64,000 nt of DNA from Prochlorococcus sp. AG-347-J14 (GCA_003281505.1 QCBU01000001.1:62001-126000), one strand, 5' to 3'; positions 42,473-51,690 are shown, counted from the first letter of the stretch. Notes: generated by a model from the letters alone, not told the origin. Numbers and translations: made by a program.

Positions 42473-42907
42473 TTGCTAGTTTATGTTGAGTTTAAATTTA
42501 AAAAGGAAATTTTTTTGTTTATATTAATATCTATTTTTCTCCCAATAATTATTTTTATTGCGCCAATAAATGTAAAAGCTATTCAAGGTAATTTAGATTT
42601 ATCAAGTGCTCAAACTTCTGTAGGCAAAAGATTTGCTAAAGTTTTTTGTGATGCTAAGAGGGAAGGATTAGATTCTGATTTTGCTAGTGAATATGCTTTG
42701 AATAATACATATTTAAAATTTGTAGCATTTCCAGACGATGACGAATATTTGGATAATTTATGGAATTTCACTCATAACAATATATTAGATAATTGTGGTG
42801 AATTTGTAGATATAAATGATTTAAAAGATCTAGAAATTTTTTTTAAAGAAGAAGGTTTAATTGCATCAAATAGGGAACTCTATTTACCAACGTTTGAGAA
42901 TAATTAG
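42473..42907 (+). CDS. Exported protein with two conserved Cys, unknown (paralogue of 61668)
   Basis: 144 residues from TTG 42473: a long hydrophobic leader (about 12-36), then SVGKRFAKVFCDAKREGLDSDFASEYALNNT and LDNCGEFVDINDLKDLE. The pattern F.K..C.A...GL..D.A...A, then ..(N/D)(D/N)CG, recurs in the protein at 61668, so both belong to one family. The two Cys could form a disulfide outside the cytoplasm. Not recognised. Confidence 0.6.
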   Translation: MLVYVEFKFKKEIFLFILISIFLPIIIFIAPINVKAIQGNLDLSSAQTSVGKRFAKVFCDAKREGLDSDFASEYALNNTYLKFVAFPDDDEYLDNLWNFTHNNILDNCGEFVDINDLKDLEIFFKEEGLIASNRELYLPTFENN

Positions 42908-42954
42908 ATTAAATTTTTAGTATGTACTAAAATATAAATAGAATATGAAATTTT

Positions 42955-43536
42955 ATGAAACTATTAGGTTTAAATTCACCTGAAATATTCATAATTCTAG
43001 TAATTTTGATATCGATTTTAGGTCCAAAAAGAATTGAAAAAGGTTTCTTATTATTTAAAAAACTATTGAAATTCCTCTTAAGTAAAGATGAAGATCAAAG
43101 CTTATCAAATTCAAAAGTAAAATCAGAGGAACCAGAAGAAAGTGAAATTAAAGAAGAAATAGTAGAGGCAGAAGTTAAATCAGAGGAACCAGAAGAAAGT
43201 GAAATTAAAGAAGAAATAGTAGAGGCAGAAGTTAAATCAGAGGAACCAGAAGAAAGTGAAATTAAAGAAGAAATAGTAGAGGCAGAAGTTAAATCAGAGG
43301 AACCAGAAGAAAGTGAAATTAAAGAAGAAATAGTAGAGGCAGAAGTTAAATCAGAGGAACCAGAAGAAAGTGAAATTAAAGAAGAAATAGTAGAGGCAGA
43401 AGTTAAATCAGAGGAACCAGAAGAAAGTGAAATTAAAGAAGAAATAGTAGAGGCAGAAGTAAAATCAATTAAACCTAAAAAAAGAACTGTTAAAGATGAA
43501 ATAAAAGAAGTAGAAGTTGATTCTGGTAATAAATAA
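42955..43536 (+). CDS. TatA/TatB-like protein with six 19-residue repeats
   Basis: 193 residues. Seen: N-terminal membrane helix with the Tat hinge pattern (LNSPEIFIILVILISILGPKRIEKG), resembling TatA/B/Hcf106, an amphipathic Lys-rich helix, then six acidic repeats KSEEPEESEIKEEIVEAEV (about 56-169) and a KPKKRTVKDE end. Known TatA has no such tail; TatB tails are often long but not periodic. Whether it works in export or is only TatA-like is unclear. Confidence 0.72.
   Translation: MKLLGLNSPEIFIILVILISILGPKRIEKGFLLFKKLLKFLLSKDEDQSLSNSKVKSEEPEESEIKEEIVEAEVKSEEPEESEIKEEIVEAEVKSEEPEESEIKEEIVEAEVKSEEPEESEIKEEIVEAEVKSEEPEESEIKEEIVEAEVKSEEPEESEIKEEIVEAEVKSIKPKKRTVKDEIKEVEVDSGNK
43120..43461 (+). 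repeat. Six tandem 57-bp repeats in the TatA-like gene
   Basis: Exactly six in-frame copies (6 x 57 = 342 bases), each starting AAATCAGAGGAACCAGAAG. Copies are essentially identical at the DNA level; only the last base of the final copy differs (GAAGTA instead of GAAGTT). The near-identity points to recent expansion. Confidence 0.97.
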
Positions 43537-43573
43537 AATTTTAAATTAAATTATAAAATACTAGAAATGCTTG

Positions 43574-43604
43574 AATCCTAAAAAATAGGATATTTTTTAG
43601 GATT
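43574..43604. terminator. Long bidirectional hairpin between convergent genes
   Basis: Perfect 14-bp stem AATCCTAAAAAATA/TATTTTTTAGGATT with loop GGA, between the TatA-like gene (plus) and glutathione peroxidase (minus). No long T-run beyond the stem, but the A/T-rich stem base can serve as a terminator for both. Confidence 0.65.
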
Positions 43605-43663
43605 ATTAGTTATTTTAAAATTTGATAAAAAAGGTTTTTATTTTAATTTGAATTATAAAGTCG

Positions 43664-44143
43664 TTATGAATCTAAAGCTACCTCAATAGCTGCTATTAAG
43701 TTTTCATCAAAAGGTTTAACGCCTGGCTTGAATCTTGCAATTACTTTACTATCTTTTCCTATAAGAAACTTTTCGAAATTCCATTCAACATCTCCTTCAG
43801 GTTCAACTTTGTTAAGGGTTGTGTATGGTTCTGTGGTATTGCCTTTGGCATGAACTTTTTCATAGATTTCAAACTTAACGCCATATTTTGTTGTGCAAAA
43901 ATCTTTTATTTCTGAAAGAGAGTCTGGTTCTTGTTTCCCAAAATCATTACAAGGGAATGCAAGTATTCTTAGGCCTTTGCTTGAATATAAATCATGTAGC
44001 TTTTGAAGATCCTCATACTGAGCAGTATTTCCGCAATAACTAGCTACATTAACAACTAAAATTACTTCCCCTGAATATTCACCTAGTTTTATGGATGATC
44101 CGTCCGCGGAAAGAACAGTAGTATTTTGTACGTCAACTTGCAT
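43664..44143 (-). CDS. Glutathione peroxidase-like thiol peroxidase
   Basis: 159 residues. Seen: VVNVASYCGNTAQYEDLQKLH with the peroxidatic Cys37 (in place of selenocysteine), FPCNDFGKQEP with the catalytic Gln71 and a possible resolving Cys65, and VEWNFEKFLIG with the active-site Trp-Asn. Family enzymes reduce lipid and hydrogen peroxides with thioredoxin or glutathione; thioredoxin is common for Cys-type members. ATG at 44143. Confidence 0.93.
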   Translation of the reverse strand: MQVDVQNTTVLSADGSSIKLGEYSGEVILVVNVASYCGNTAQYEDLQKLHDLYSSKGLRILAFPCNDFGKQEPDSLSEIKDFCTTKYGVKFEIYEKVHAKGNTTEPYTTLNKVEPEGDVEWNFEKFLIGKDSKVIARFKPGVKPFDENLIAAIEVALDS

Positions 44144-44288
44144 GTCTAAAAAAATTCACCCTTTGAAGATAGCATTGTATAGCCTTTATTGTGTTTAATT
44201 TATATGGTGGTTTTAGTTATTTCTTTTATAAGTTTTAATTTTTCATTTATTTAACCCTTTATAATATATATTATTAATCAGTTTAAAT

Positions 44289-44531
44289 TTGGACCCTTTA
44301 GACCCACTTACTGAAATTATTAATTCCGGTCAAGGTTTTTCACCTGCAATTATTTTAGAAAGAATTATTTGGGGAATGATTGGAATCTTTTTTTTAGGAG
44401 CAATTTCAAGATCAATAACTAATGGCATGCGAATTCATAATTGGTTTGGTGGAAAATTTTTATTTAGTTATTCTAAAAAAAAAAAAAAGACAGATGATAC
44501 ATCTTCACAATCCTCTGGTGATGAAGAATAA
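44289..44531 (+). CDS. Small membrane protein with Lys/Ser tail, unknown
   Basis: 80 residues from TTG 44289: LDPLTEIINSGQGFSP, one helix (about 23-41) and a cytoplasmic tail KKKKKTDDTSSQSSGDEE. 11 bases before purT, so possibly co-transcribed. Not recognised. Confidence 0.5.
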   Translation: MDPLDPLTEIINSGQGFSPAIILERIIWGMIGIFFLGAISRSITNGMRIHNWFGGKFLFSYSKKKKKTDDTSSQSSGDEE

Positions 44532-44542
44532 GTCTTATAAAT

Positions 44543-45718
44543 ATGAAAGATCCAATTTTTTCTAAACAAAGAATTTTATTGCTTGGTAGTGGCGAGCTTG
44601 GAAAAGAATTAGTAATAGAATCCAAAAGATTAGGATTAGAAGTTATTGCAATTGATCGATATGAAAAAGCACCTGCAATGCAAGTCGCTGATTATTCAAG
44701 AGTAATTGATATGGGAAATAAAAAAATTCTAAAAAATGTTATAAAAGAACTTAATCCTGACTATGTTGTCCCAGAAATAGAGGCACTTTCAATTGAGGCC
44801 CTAAAAGAACTAGAGGATGAAGGATATAATATTGTTCCAAACGCCAGAACTGTAGAAATAACAATGAATAGAGATAAAATTAGAGACTTAGCATCTAAAG
44901 ATTTAAAAATAAAAACTGCAAAGTATGATTATATTTTTGAATTTGATGATTTAGAAAAAAAAGCAGATGAAATTGGATTTCCACTTTTACTTAAGCCTTT
45001 AATGAGCTCTTCAGGAAAGGGACAGAGTTTTGTTAAAACAAAAAATGATTTACAAAATGCTTGGAAACAGGCACAAGCAAATTCAAGAGGAAAGGTTAAA
45101 GGTGTAATTATTGAAGAATTCATTAATTTTGATTTTGAGTTTACTCTTTTAACTGTAAGAAAAGAAAGTGGTGAAAATATTTATTGTTTACCTATTGGAC
45201 ATCTTCAATCTAATGGAGACTATCAATGTAGTTGGCAGCCTTTAGAGATCAACGAGTCCTTAATTATTGAAGCAAAGAGAATGACAAGAAAAATATTAAA
45301 TAACCTTAATGGCGCTGGATTATACGGAGTAGAATTTTTTATAAAAGGAAGTGAGGTTATATTTTCAGAATTATCTCCAAGACCACACGACACCGGTATG
45401 GTTACATTAGTTAGTCAAAATATTAATGAATTTGAATTACATTTAAGGGCTTTTTTAAATTTACCAATACCGCATATAGATCTAATAGAACCATCTGCAA
45501 CAAGAGTTATACTTTCTAATCAAGAGTCTATAGATCCTATTTATGAGGGTCTTAATGAAGCATTAGAATTTCAAAAGACTAAAGTGCTCATATTTGGAAA
45601 ACCAGTTTCCAGAAAAGGCAGAAGAATGGGTGTTGTTCTCTCATCCAATTCCGATATTAATTTGGCTAGAAAAAATGCAGATGAAGCTGCTCTTAAAATA
45701 AAAGTCAGAAATAAATAA
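44543..45718 (+). CDS. purT: Formate-dependent phosphoribosylglycinamide formyltransferase
   Basis: ATP-grasp enzyme that makes formyl-GAR from GAR, formate and ATP in purine synthesis. Seen: ILLLGSGELGKELVIESKRLG, the GAR-binding YEKAPAMQVADYSRVIDM, VPEIEALSIEAL, the ATP-binding PLLLKPLMSSSGKGQS, EFINFDFEFTLLTVR and the metal-binding GVEFFIKGSEVIFSELSPRPHDTGMVTL. 391 residues is normal. Does not need folate, unlike PurN. Confidence 0.95.
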   Translation: MKDPIFSKQRILLLGSGELGKELVIESKRLGLEVIAIDRYEKAPAMQVADYSRVIDMGNKKILKNVIKELNPDYVVPEIEALSIEALKELEDEGYNIVPNARTVEITMNRDKIRDLASKDLKIKTAKYDYIFEFDDLEKKADEIGFPLLLKPLMSSSGKGQSFVKTKNDLQNAWKQAQANSRGKVKGVIIEEFINFDFEFTLLTVRKESGENIYCLPIGHLQSNGDYQCSWQPLEINESLIIEAKRMTRKILNNLNGAGLYGVEFFIKGSEVIFSELSPRPHDTGMVTLVSQNINEFELHLRAFLNLPIPHIDLIEPSATRVILSNQESIDPIYEGLNEALEFQKTKVLIFGKPVSRKGRRMGVVLSSNSDINLARKNADEAALKIKVRNK

Positions 45719-45811
45719 ATATTAAATAAAAATAACGAAAAAAATACTTATTTCCTTTGTTTTTGTTCTCAGTTTCTCTGGGTAATATTTGAGTATGTTC
45801 TCTCTCTCTCA

Positions 45812-46006
45812 ATGATAGAAAATTATAAAGGTTGGGAAATAACTTTAAATTGGGATAATAAATATTATCTCAAAACGGAAACTACTAAAGATAATTTTTT
45901 TAATCAAAAGGAAAAATGGATTGGTGTCCACTTAAATGGTGAAAAAATATATGGTTCTTCTCTAAAAGAAATTAGGCATATTATTGATTATCCTAGTTTA
46001 CATTAA
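45812..46006 (+). CDS. 64-residue protein, unknown
   Basis: MIENYKGWEITLNWDNKYYL and WIGVHLNGEKIYGSSLKEIRHIID: a beta hairpin then helix. The YKGWEI.....KYYA start occurs in small uncharacterised cyanobacterial proteins. No function known. A CT repeat (TCTCTCTCTC) precedes the ATG. Confidence 0.55.
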   Translation: MIENYKGWEITLNWDNKYYLKTETTKDNFFNQKEKWIGVHLNGEKIYGSSLKEIRHIIDYPSLH

Positions 46007-46027
46007 AAGTAGGTTAAAAGATTTTTT

Positions 46028-46189
46028 TTAATTATCCTGATTATTTTCATTATCTTCAATTAGTTCATTAGCAAGTTTTCTTAAATCTCCCTTAATTGAA
46101 ACCCATGTAAATGCAATTATAAAGATTGAAGCAGATATTGCAACAGTGATTTTTTCGATAGGGGACATTCCAAGTGCAATAGCAAACAT
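46028..46189 (-). CDS. 53-residue single-span membrane protein
   Basis: ATG 46189 to TAA 46028: MFAIALGMSPIEKITVAISA, then a helix (SASIFIIAFTWVSI) and an acidic tail. Not recognised. Confidence 0.5.
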   Translation of the reverse strand: MFAIALGMSPIEKITVAISASIFIIAFTWVSIKGDLRKLANELIEDNENNQDN

Positions 46190-46354
46190 TTCAAATTAAA
46201 TACTAATTTTTTATTATATTGAATTTTTTGAAATAGTTAAAATCAAACTTGTTTTTGCAATGATACTTAATTATTCAAAATATAATAAATTAAATTTAAA
46301 TTACTTATTTTATTTATTGTTTCTGATTTGAATTTTATTCAGTAAAATTTAATT

Positions 46355-46576
46355 ATGGAAAAAAAAAAGTGCCCCCAATGTAAAAATTTAATTTTAAAAA
46401 CTTCTCCAACTTGTTTATATTGTGGCAGACCTAATAAATTTATAACCAAGGAATATGTAGATAAAAAGTGGAATAAAGATAATTATAAAAATGTATTTGA
46501 TTATATTTTTATAAATAAGTATCTTGTATTTATTTTATTATTAATATTTACATTTGTTTTTATTATATTTAATTAA
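46355..46576 (+). CDS. Zinc-ribbon membrane protein, unknown
   Basis: 73 residues: KCPQCKNLILKTSPTCLYCGRP (four-Cys zinc ribbon at about 6-25) and a C-terminal membrane helix (52-71). Analogous in layout to the 21810 gene. Unknown. Confidence 0.62.
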   Translation: MEKKKCPQCKNLILKTSPTCLYCGRPNKFITKEYVDKKWNKDNYKNVFDYIFINKYLVFILLLIFTFVFIIFN

Positions 46577-46590
46577 ATATCATCAATAAG

Positions 46591-49197
46591 TTACTCTATT
46601 ATTGCATCTAATACTTCTTTAGTATTTGTTGATAGTTTATTTTTTTTAATCTGCTTTATTACTTCTATCATATTACTTTTGTAAGGTTCTGAATAATAAC
46701 TGTATCTACTAAATACTTTCACAAAACGGGAAATAATGATTGGATTTAATTTATCAAAGTCAATTATCTTTTTTGCAATATATTTATAACCAGAACCATC
46801 CATTGCATGAAAAGTACTATTTCTTGTTACGAAAGTATTTAATATAGCTCTTAAAGTATTTGGTGATTTTAAATCAAAAAATTTATTTTCAAATAATTTT
46901 TCAATGCTGCTTGTTTTCCCATCATTTTCTATAGATGCATTGAATGAGAACCAACTATCCAAAACGACACTATTATTTTTCCATTTATTGAAGAATATAT
47001 TTGAAATAATTTTTCTTTCAGGACAATTAATTCTACTGAAAGAATTCAATGCAGCTTTTGCTAGCGTCATCGATTTACTATCGACATAATTAATAATTTT
47101 TCTTTTTATTTCCGTGTCATCACTGTGTAAGAGAAGTTTCCAAATAGTTTCGATTAGTTTTCTTTCATTTTTACCATCTGGCCACACTTTATCTAGACTT
47201 TTCTCTATTTCTAGGAGCTTAAAATATAATTCTTTTTTTAATTTTGTACCGAATAAATAATTTAATTCGTCAACAATTTTATATATTTTTAAAGGTTCTA
47301 TATTTTCCATCTCTGATTCAATTTCAGCAAATGTTGGAATACTTAGTAATTCGGATAAAAGAGATAAATTAATATCTTTATTTTTTATAAATGATATTAA
47401 GGTGCTTATTAACTTATTTTCTATTTTATGATCTACTTTTTCATCTAATCTAGACAAAATAATTTTTTTATAAAAAGCTTTTATTGTATTTGATAGTGTA
47501 AAAAAATCTTTTTCATATTTTAAGATTAAAAATTTCTCATCCAAGGTAGTGTCTGATTCCCACTCAACTGGTGAAGAGAATTCGCGAAAATAAGTTACTA
47601 AAGGAATTTGGAGGTTAGATCTCACTTTCTTAAAAATAAATTCTTGTTTTTTTGTTTTTAAAATAAATGTTTTTTCTATAGTTTTATTTTCACTGCAAAA
47701 GATAGCCATATTTATGGGAATTATTAGAGGTAAATCATTATATGGGTTCTTCTTAATTGGATTACTTTGAGAGGCTTGAATTGTAAGTTTTTCTTCTGTT
47801 TGATCCCAGATTCTCTTGAATTCAACTTTTGGTGTTCCATTTTGCTTGTACCAGACTTTAAATTCTTTAGGATCGATTTCCTTATTGTGCTCTAGAATTT
47901 TATCGACAAATTGATCTATTGTCGCGGCCTTCCCATCATATGTTGAGATGTAATTACTAAATCCTTTGTAGAAATTTTCATCTTTTACAAGCTTATTAAG
48001 CATCCTAATTATTTCTGATCCTTTTTCGTATATCGTGGTCGTATAGAAATTGTCTATTTCTTGATATTTTTCTGGCATTACAGGATGCGATGTTGGACCA
48101 GAATCCTCTCTAAATTGATTTCTTTTAAGAAATTTTGCATCCTCAAGTCTCTTGATTTCATGATTATGAAGGTCTGCAGTGAATTGTTGATCTCTGAATA
48201 CTGTTAAACCCTCTTTTAGAGATAATTGAAACCAATCCCTACAAGTCACTCTATTACCCGTCCAATTATGGAAGTATTCATGGGCGATAACGCCCTCTAT
48301 TCTTTCTAATTCTTCATCAGTTGTTGTTTCAGAATTAGCGAGTATTAGTTTTGAGTTGAAAATATTGAGACTTTTATTTTCCATTGCTCCCATATTAAAG
48401 TGCCTTACTGCAACAATATTGAACATTGACAAATCATATTCAAGGTTATATTTGTCCTCGTCCCATCGCATAGATTTCTTTAAGGAACTTATTGCATGTT
48501 GAACATATTTTTCATCGCCATTCTCAACATAAATGTTTATTTTGACTTTTTTATTTGATTTTGTTATGAAATTGTCTTTTACACAATTAAGTTTCCCTGC
48601 TACCAATGCAAATAGATATGAGGGTTTAGGATATGGGTCCGCCCATATTATTTCATGTCGATTGTTTGTAAGATTATTTTCTTCTACGACGTTGCCATTT
48701 GATAATAAGACAGGATAATCATTCTTGTCTGCCTCAATTCTCACGGTGTATTTGCTAAGAATATCAGGCCTATCAGAGTGAAAACTTATCCTTCTAAATC
48801 CCTCTGCCTCACATTGCGTAGTTATAATTCCATTGCTTTCATACATTCCTAAAAGGGATGTATTTTCCTTCGGTTTAATTATTCCTTCTATTTTTAATAA
48901 AAAATTATCTTTATTTATATCTTTAATTTTTAAGTTGTTTTTTTGTTGTTTGTAGTATTCCTCTTTTAGTAGTAAGTCATCTATAAATATTTTTTTTATT
49001 AATATATCAGTACCATCAAGAATAAGATTTCTGGCATTCTTATTTTTTTTTATTAATTTTAGTTTCGTTGTAACATTAACAGCGTTTTTCTTAATTACAA
49101 AGTCTAAAAAAATTTCTGGAATTTCATAATCAAAAACTTTGTAATCTTCAAGTTTTACATATTTTGAAATACTTGTTTGTTTTTTTGGATTGTTCAT
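46591..49197 (-). CDS. pepN: Aminopeptidase N
   Basis: 868-residue M1 zinc metallopeptidase that trims N-terminal residues of peptides in the cytoplasm. Seen: the exopeptidase motif GAMEN (270-274), zinc motif HEYFH (306-310) with the third ligand Glu329 in LSLKEGL, RDQQF, and the catalytic Tyr region TTTIYEKGSEIIRML. The alpha-helical C-terminal domain is complete. ATG at 49197; isolated. Confidence 0.96.
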   Translation of the reverse strand: MNNPKKQTSISKYVKLEDYKVFDYEIPEIFLDFVIKKNAVNVTTKLKLIKKNKNARNLILDGTDILIKKIFIDDLLLKEEYYKQQKNNLKIKDINKDNFLLKIEGIIKPKENTSLLGMYESNGIITTQCEAEGFRRISFHSDRPDILSKYTVRIEADKNDYPVLLSNGNVVEENNLTNNRHEIIWADPYPKPSYLFALVAGKLNCVKDNFITKSNKKVKINIYVENGDEKYVQHAISSLKKSMRWDEDKYNLEYDLSMFNIVAVRHFNMGAMENKSLNIFNSKLILANSETTTDEELERIEGVIAHEYFHNWTGNRVTCRDWFQLSLKEGLTVFRDQQFTADLHNHEIKRLEDAKFLKRNQFREDSGPTSHPVMPEKYQEIDNFYTTTIYEKGSEIIRMLNKLVKDENFYKGFSNYISTYDGKAATIDQFVDKILEHNKEIDPKEFKVWYKQNGTPKVEFKRIWDQTEEKLTIQASQSNPIKKNPYNDLPLIIPINMAIFCSENKTIEKTFILKTKKQEFIFKKVRSNLQIPLVTYFREFSSPVEWESDTTLDEKFLILKYEKDFFTLSNTIKAFYKKIILSRLDEKVDHKIENKLISTLISFIKNKDINLSLLSELLSIPTFAEIESEMENIEPLKIYKIVDELNYLFGTKLKKELYFKLLEIEKSLDKVWPDGKNERKLIETIWKLLLHSDDTEIKRKIINYVDSKSMTLAKAALNSFSRINCPERKIISNIFFNKWKNNSVVLDSWFSFNASIENDGKTSSIEKLFENKFFDLKSPNTLRAILNTFVTRNSTFHAMDGSGYKYIAKKIIDFDKLNPIIISRFVKVFSRYSYYSEPYKSNMIEVIKQIKKNKLSTNTKEVLDAIIE

Positions 49198-49247
49198 CTC
49201 TACAAAGAATTTCGGAAGTTAAATAATCTAGAATACTTATTTTGAAA

Positions 49248-49613
49248 TTATAAGTTAGAACTTTTATCTTCCGATTGACATAAATGTGCTTTAACTTTTC
49301 CAGAAGGAAGTAGTTCGTATAAAGAAGGATTATTAATATCAGGTGTCCCGTCCTTATTAAATTGGTACCTCCAGTCCCATTTTTTATCTGTAAAGGAAAT
49401 ATAATCTTTTCTTAGAGAGTATGGAAGCATAAGGTTTTTTTTATTCCAATTAATATTTATAAATGCTCCTGGCTTTAACTCAGATATCTTTTCTACTATG
49501 GAAAAGTCACCATTAATATTATTTCTCACCACAAGCTCAAGCTTTGAGTTTTCGCATACATAGTTACTGTTTAAAGCTAATAAAATTATTGAGGTAATAA
49601 GAAATGAATGAAT
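49248..49613 (-). CDS. Exported protein of unknown function, probable ATT start
   Basis: About 121 residues if started at ATT (49611-49613). The first conventional start in frame is GTG 49532, which would begin in the middle of the mature protein. Upstream of it, still in frame, lies a clean signal peptide (HSFLITSIILLALNSNYVCE) and AGGAG eight bases before the ATT. The mature part is ELVVRNNINGDFSIVEKISE, NINWNKKNLMLPYSLRKD, LPSGKVKAHLCQSEDKSS. I do not recognise the family. Either a rare AUU start or a point change of ATG. Confidence 0.6.
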   Translation of the reverse strand: MHSFLITSIILLALNSNYVCENSKLELVVRNNINGDFSIVEKISELKPGAFININWNKKNLMLPYSLRKDYISFTDKKWDWRYQFNKDGTPDINNPSLYELLPSGKVKAHLCQSEDKSSNL

Positions 49614-49685
49614 TTTTTGAGCTCCTTTTATGATAGATGTAATTTAAAGCCAAATGACCAATTAATTGATCTTATTTGAATCAAT

Positions 49686-50402
49686 TTAAATCATAATAGA
49701 TTGGTTACTTTCTAGATCTATAAGATTACAATTTAATTCCTCTTCATAATCCTGAACTGAAATAAAATTATTTAAAAAACCTGAATATTTTGCATCTCCG
49801 CCCACGGTACTTGAAAGAATGAATTTTGGGCTAAATTTGTTAATCAATTTAGGTATTACATCAGCACCTTTTACAAAAGAACCTACTAGAGGTAATTCTA
49901 AATTTTTTGTAGGAGTAATGACTGCATCAAGATTTTGTTTGTTTAAATTTTCATCAAGATATCCATGGGGTTCAATATAAAACCCATTATCTTGTTCGTC
50001 TTTAACAATATATCCGTTTTCTATTTGTGGTACTGGAGCTCCAGCAGTGGCTTCAAAACTTAAATTAAATTGATTAGTCTTTTCAGTTGGCTTGAGCATT
50101 TTTATTGAACTAAAACCAATTTTTTCTAATGTTTCAATAGCACTTTTAGGGCAAATTATAGGAATATCCTTTCTGAACATTTCTAATGTTGGCACGTGAC
50201 AGTGATCAGGCAAACCTTGGGTTAATAAAATAATATCTATTTCATTATCTAGTAAAATTTCTTCTTCTAATGATCCTTTAAAAAACCATGCACCTGGGGG
50301 AAATATTAAATCTCCTTTGAGCCAAGGATCAATAATTAAATTGGTTTTTTTAAATTTTATAAGCCAACCATTTGATCCAAGGTAGGTCGCTTCAAAAGCC
50401 AT
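49686..50402 (-). CDS. MBL-fold (metallo-beta-lactamase-like) hydrolase
   Basis: 238 residues. Seen: YLGSNGWLIKFKKTNLIIDPWL (the metal-domain entry strand), DIILLTQGLPDHCHVPTLEMF in the motif position where classical members have HxHxDH (here only D-H and H are kept), and later PLVGSFVKGADV. UlaG-like layout. The reduced ligand set makes metal number and activity uncertain. Confidence 0.72.
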   Translation of the reverse strand: MAFEATYLGSNGWLIKFKKTNLIIDPWLKGDLIFPPGAWFFKGSLEEEILLDNEIDIILLTQGLPDHCHVPTLEMFRKDIPIICPKSAIETLEKIGFSSIKMLKPTEKTNQFNLSFEATAGAPVPQIENGYIVKDEQDNGFYIEPHGYLDENLNKQNLDAVITPTKNLELPLVGSFVKGADVIPKLINKFSPKFILSSTVGGDAKYSGFLNNFISVQDYEEELNCNLIDLESNQSIMI

Positions 50403-50468
50403 TATTATTAAATTGTTTTAATAGACTATAAAGTAATTTTAACTTTATTGAGAAATTACTTATTTGGA

Positions 50469-50771
50469 TTAGTTTGCTTCATTTAAAATTTGAAATGACT
50501 TTCTTTTTAGATTAAATATTAAAACTTGGTTATCTTTACAACTAATTTTAAAATCTTCTTTTTCCAGCATTTGAATTGGGATTAGAGCTAATCCTCCTGT
50601 TCCTGAAAATATGATTGGCATTGTGTTATTTTTCGTCCCATTCATTTTTTGTAAGTCAATAGCTTGAGAAACTATTTTTCTGGCTTTGTCAAATCCGTAA
50701 TCTTCTATTAATTCAGACCATAAAAAGTTAACTGATTCATATTTCGAAAACTCAATTTGTACTGTTTTCAT
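50469..50771 (-). CDS. 100-residue protein, unknown
   Basis: MKTVQIEFSKYESVNFLWSE, IEDYGFDKARKIVSQAIDLQK, then PIIFSGTGGLALIPIQMLEKED: a helix-rich soluble protein with a Gly-rich loop. Not recognised; 67 bases downstream of the start of the MBL gene, same strand. Confidence 0.5.
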   Translation of the reverse strand: MKTVQIEFSKYESVNFLWSELIEDYGFDKARKIVSQAIDLQKMNGTKNNTMPIIFSGTGGLALIPIQMLEKEDFKISCKDNQVLIFNLKRKSFQILNEAN

Positions 50772-50815
50772 TTAAAAGTATTAGATATATAGCGATAAAT
50801 AGATAAAAATAAAAT

Positions 50816-51001
50816 TTAATTACTATTTTTAAACCTATCCATGACTAGTTGTAACATATCCACTACATCTCCATCGGTTAAGTTTAAATCCTTCTTTAAA
50901 TCATTGCAAGTTAAATTCATTTCAAGTGCTGCTTCAGCCATATGATTAACTTTTTGGTTATCACCACCCAATGAAATAAAGGGATTGAAGTTTTCTATCA
51001 T
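50816..51001 (-). CDS. 61-residue helical protein, unknown
   Basis: MIENFNPFISLGGDNQKVNHMAE then KDLNLTDGDVVDMLQLVMDRF: two or three helices, acidic. Not recognised; 45 bases from the next gene. Confidence 0.5.
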   Translation of the reverse strand: MIENFNPFISLGGDNQKVNHMAEAALEMNLTCNDLKKDLNLTDGDVVDMLQLVMDRFKNSN

Positions 51002-51109
51002 TTAATACTTGTTGTTACCTCCTAGTTCTAGCTAAGAAATAATCAATTATCATTTATTGATACAGAAGCTTATAAATATGTTATTTAATATTCAGAAAGT
51101 TTTTATTTT

Positions 51110-51490
51110 TTAAACCAGAGAAATTGATATGCCTTTTGATATCAATGCGAATCTTCTGGCTCTGACTAGAAAAGGAAATATCAAATTAGTTCGTTTATTT
51201 GATTTAAACACTTTAGAGAGTAACAATAGTAAACTACTCGAGGGATTATTTATCTGTTTACAAATAGTATTAATTGCATCTGCCCCATGGAAGATATCTT
51301 CGTTTTTCAGAAGAATAGCTCCTTTATCTAGGTCATAACCTTTATCTAAGAGGGATTTAATTAGATTTAAATTTTTACGACCATCAATAATTTTAATATT
51401 ATTTATCTTGCTTTTGATTTCTAAGAGCTCTGCAAAATGGTTACAGAATGGGCATTCTCCATCATAAATAAAGGTGAAGTTGGAAGTCAT
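51110..51490 (-). CDS. DCC-family thiol-disulfide oxidoreductase-like protein
   Basis: 126 residues. Seen: FIYDGECPFCNHFAELL with Cys13 and Cys16 (the DxxCxxC signature of DUF393), and IIDGRKNLNLIK. Predicted redox protein with thioredoxin-like fold; substrate unknown. Divergent from the small gene at 51691. Confidence 0.85.
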   Translation of the reverse strand: MTSNFTFIYDGECPFCNHFAELLEIKSKINNIKIIDGRKNLNLIKSLLDKGYDLDKGAILLKNEDIFHGADAINTICKQINNPSSSLLLLLSKVFKSNKRTNLIFPFLVRARRFALISKGISISLV

Positions 51491-51690
51491 TAGAGAAAAG
51501 CAGTTTAATAGTATTAGAGAATTTCAACAAAATAGTAGTGTTTCGATAATAAAACAAAAAATAAAAATTTTGTGGATTTCTTATAAAGAGTTAGCTAAAA
51601 GATTCTCATAATTACAAAGAAATGTCTCAATAAAGGTATATTTTCCATAAAAATCTGTATGCTTACTCGGAGATATTATGTTTTTAAATC

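Noticed and set aside
42914-42931. TTTTAGTA-TG-TACTAAAA palindrome as a terminator
   Set aside because: AT-only stem of eight pairs without a T-run; too weak to call in an AT-rich genome.
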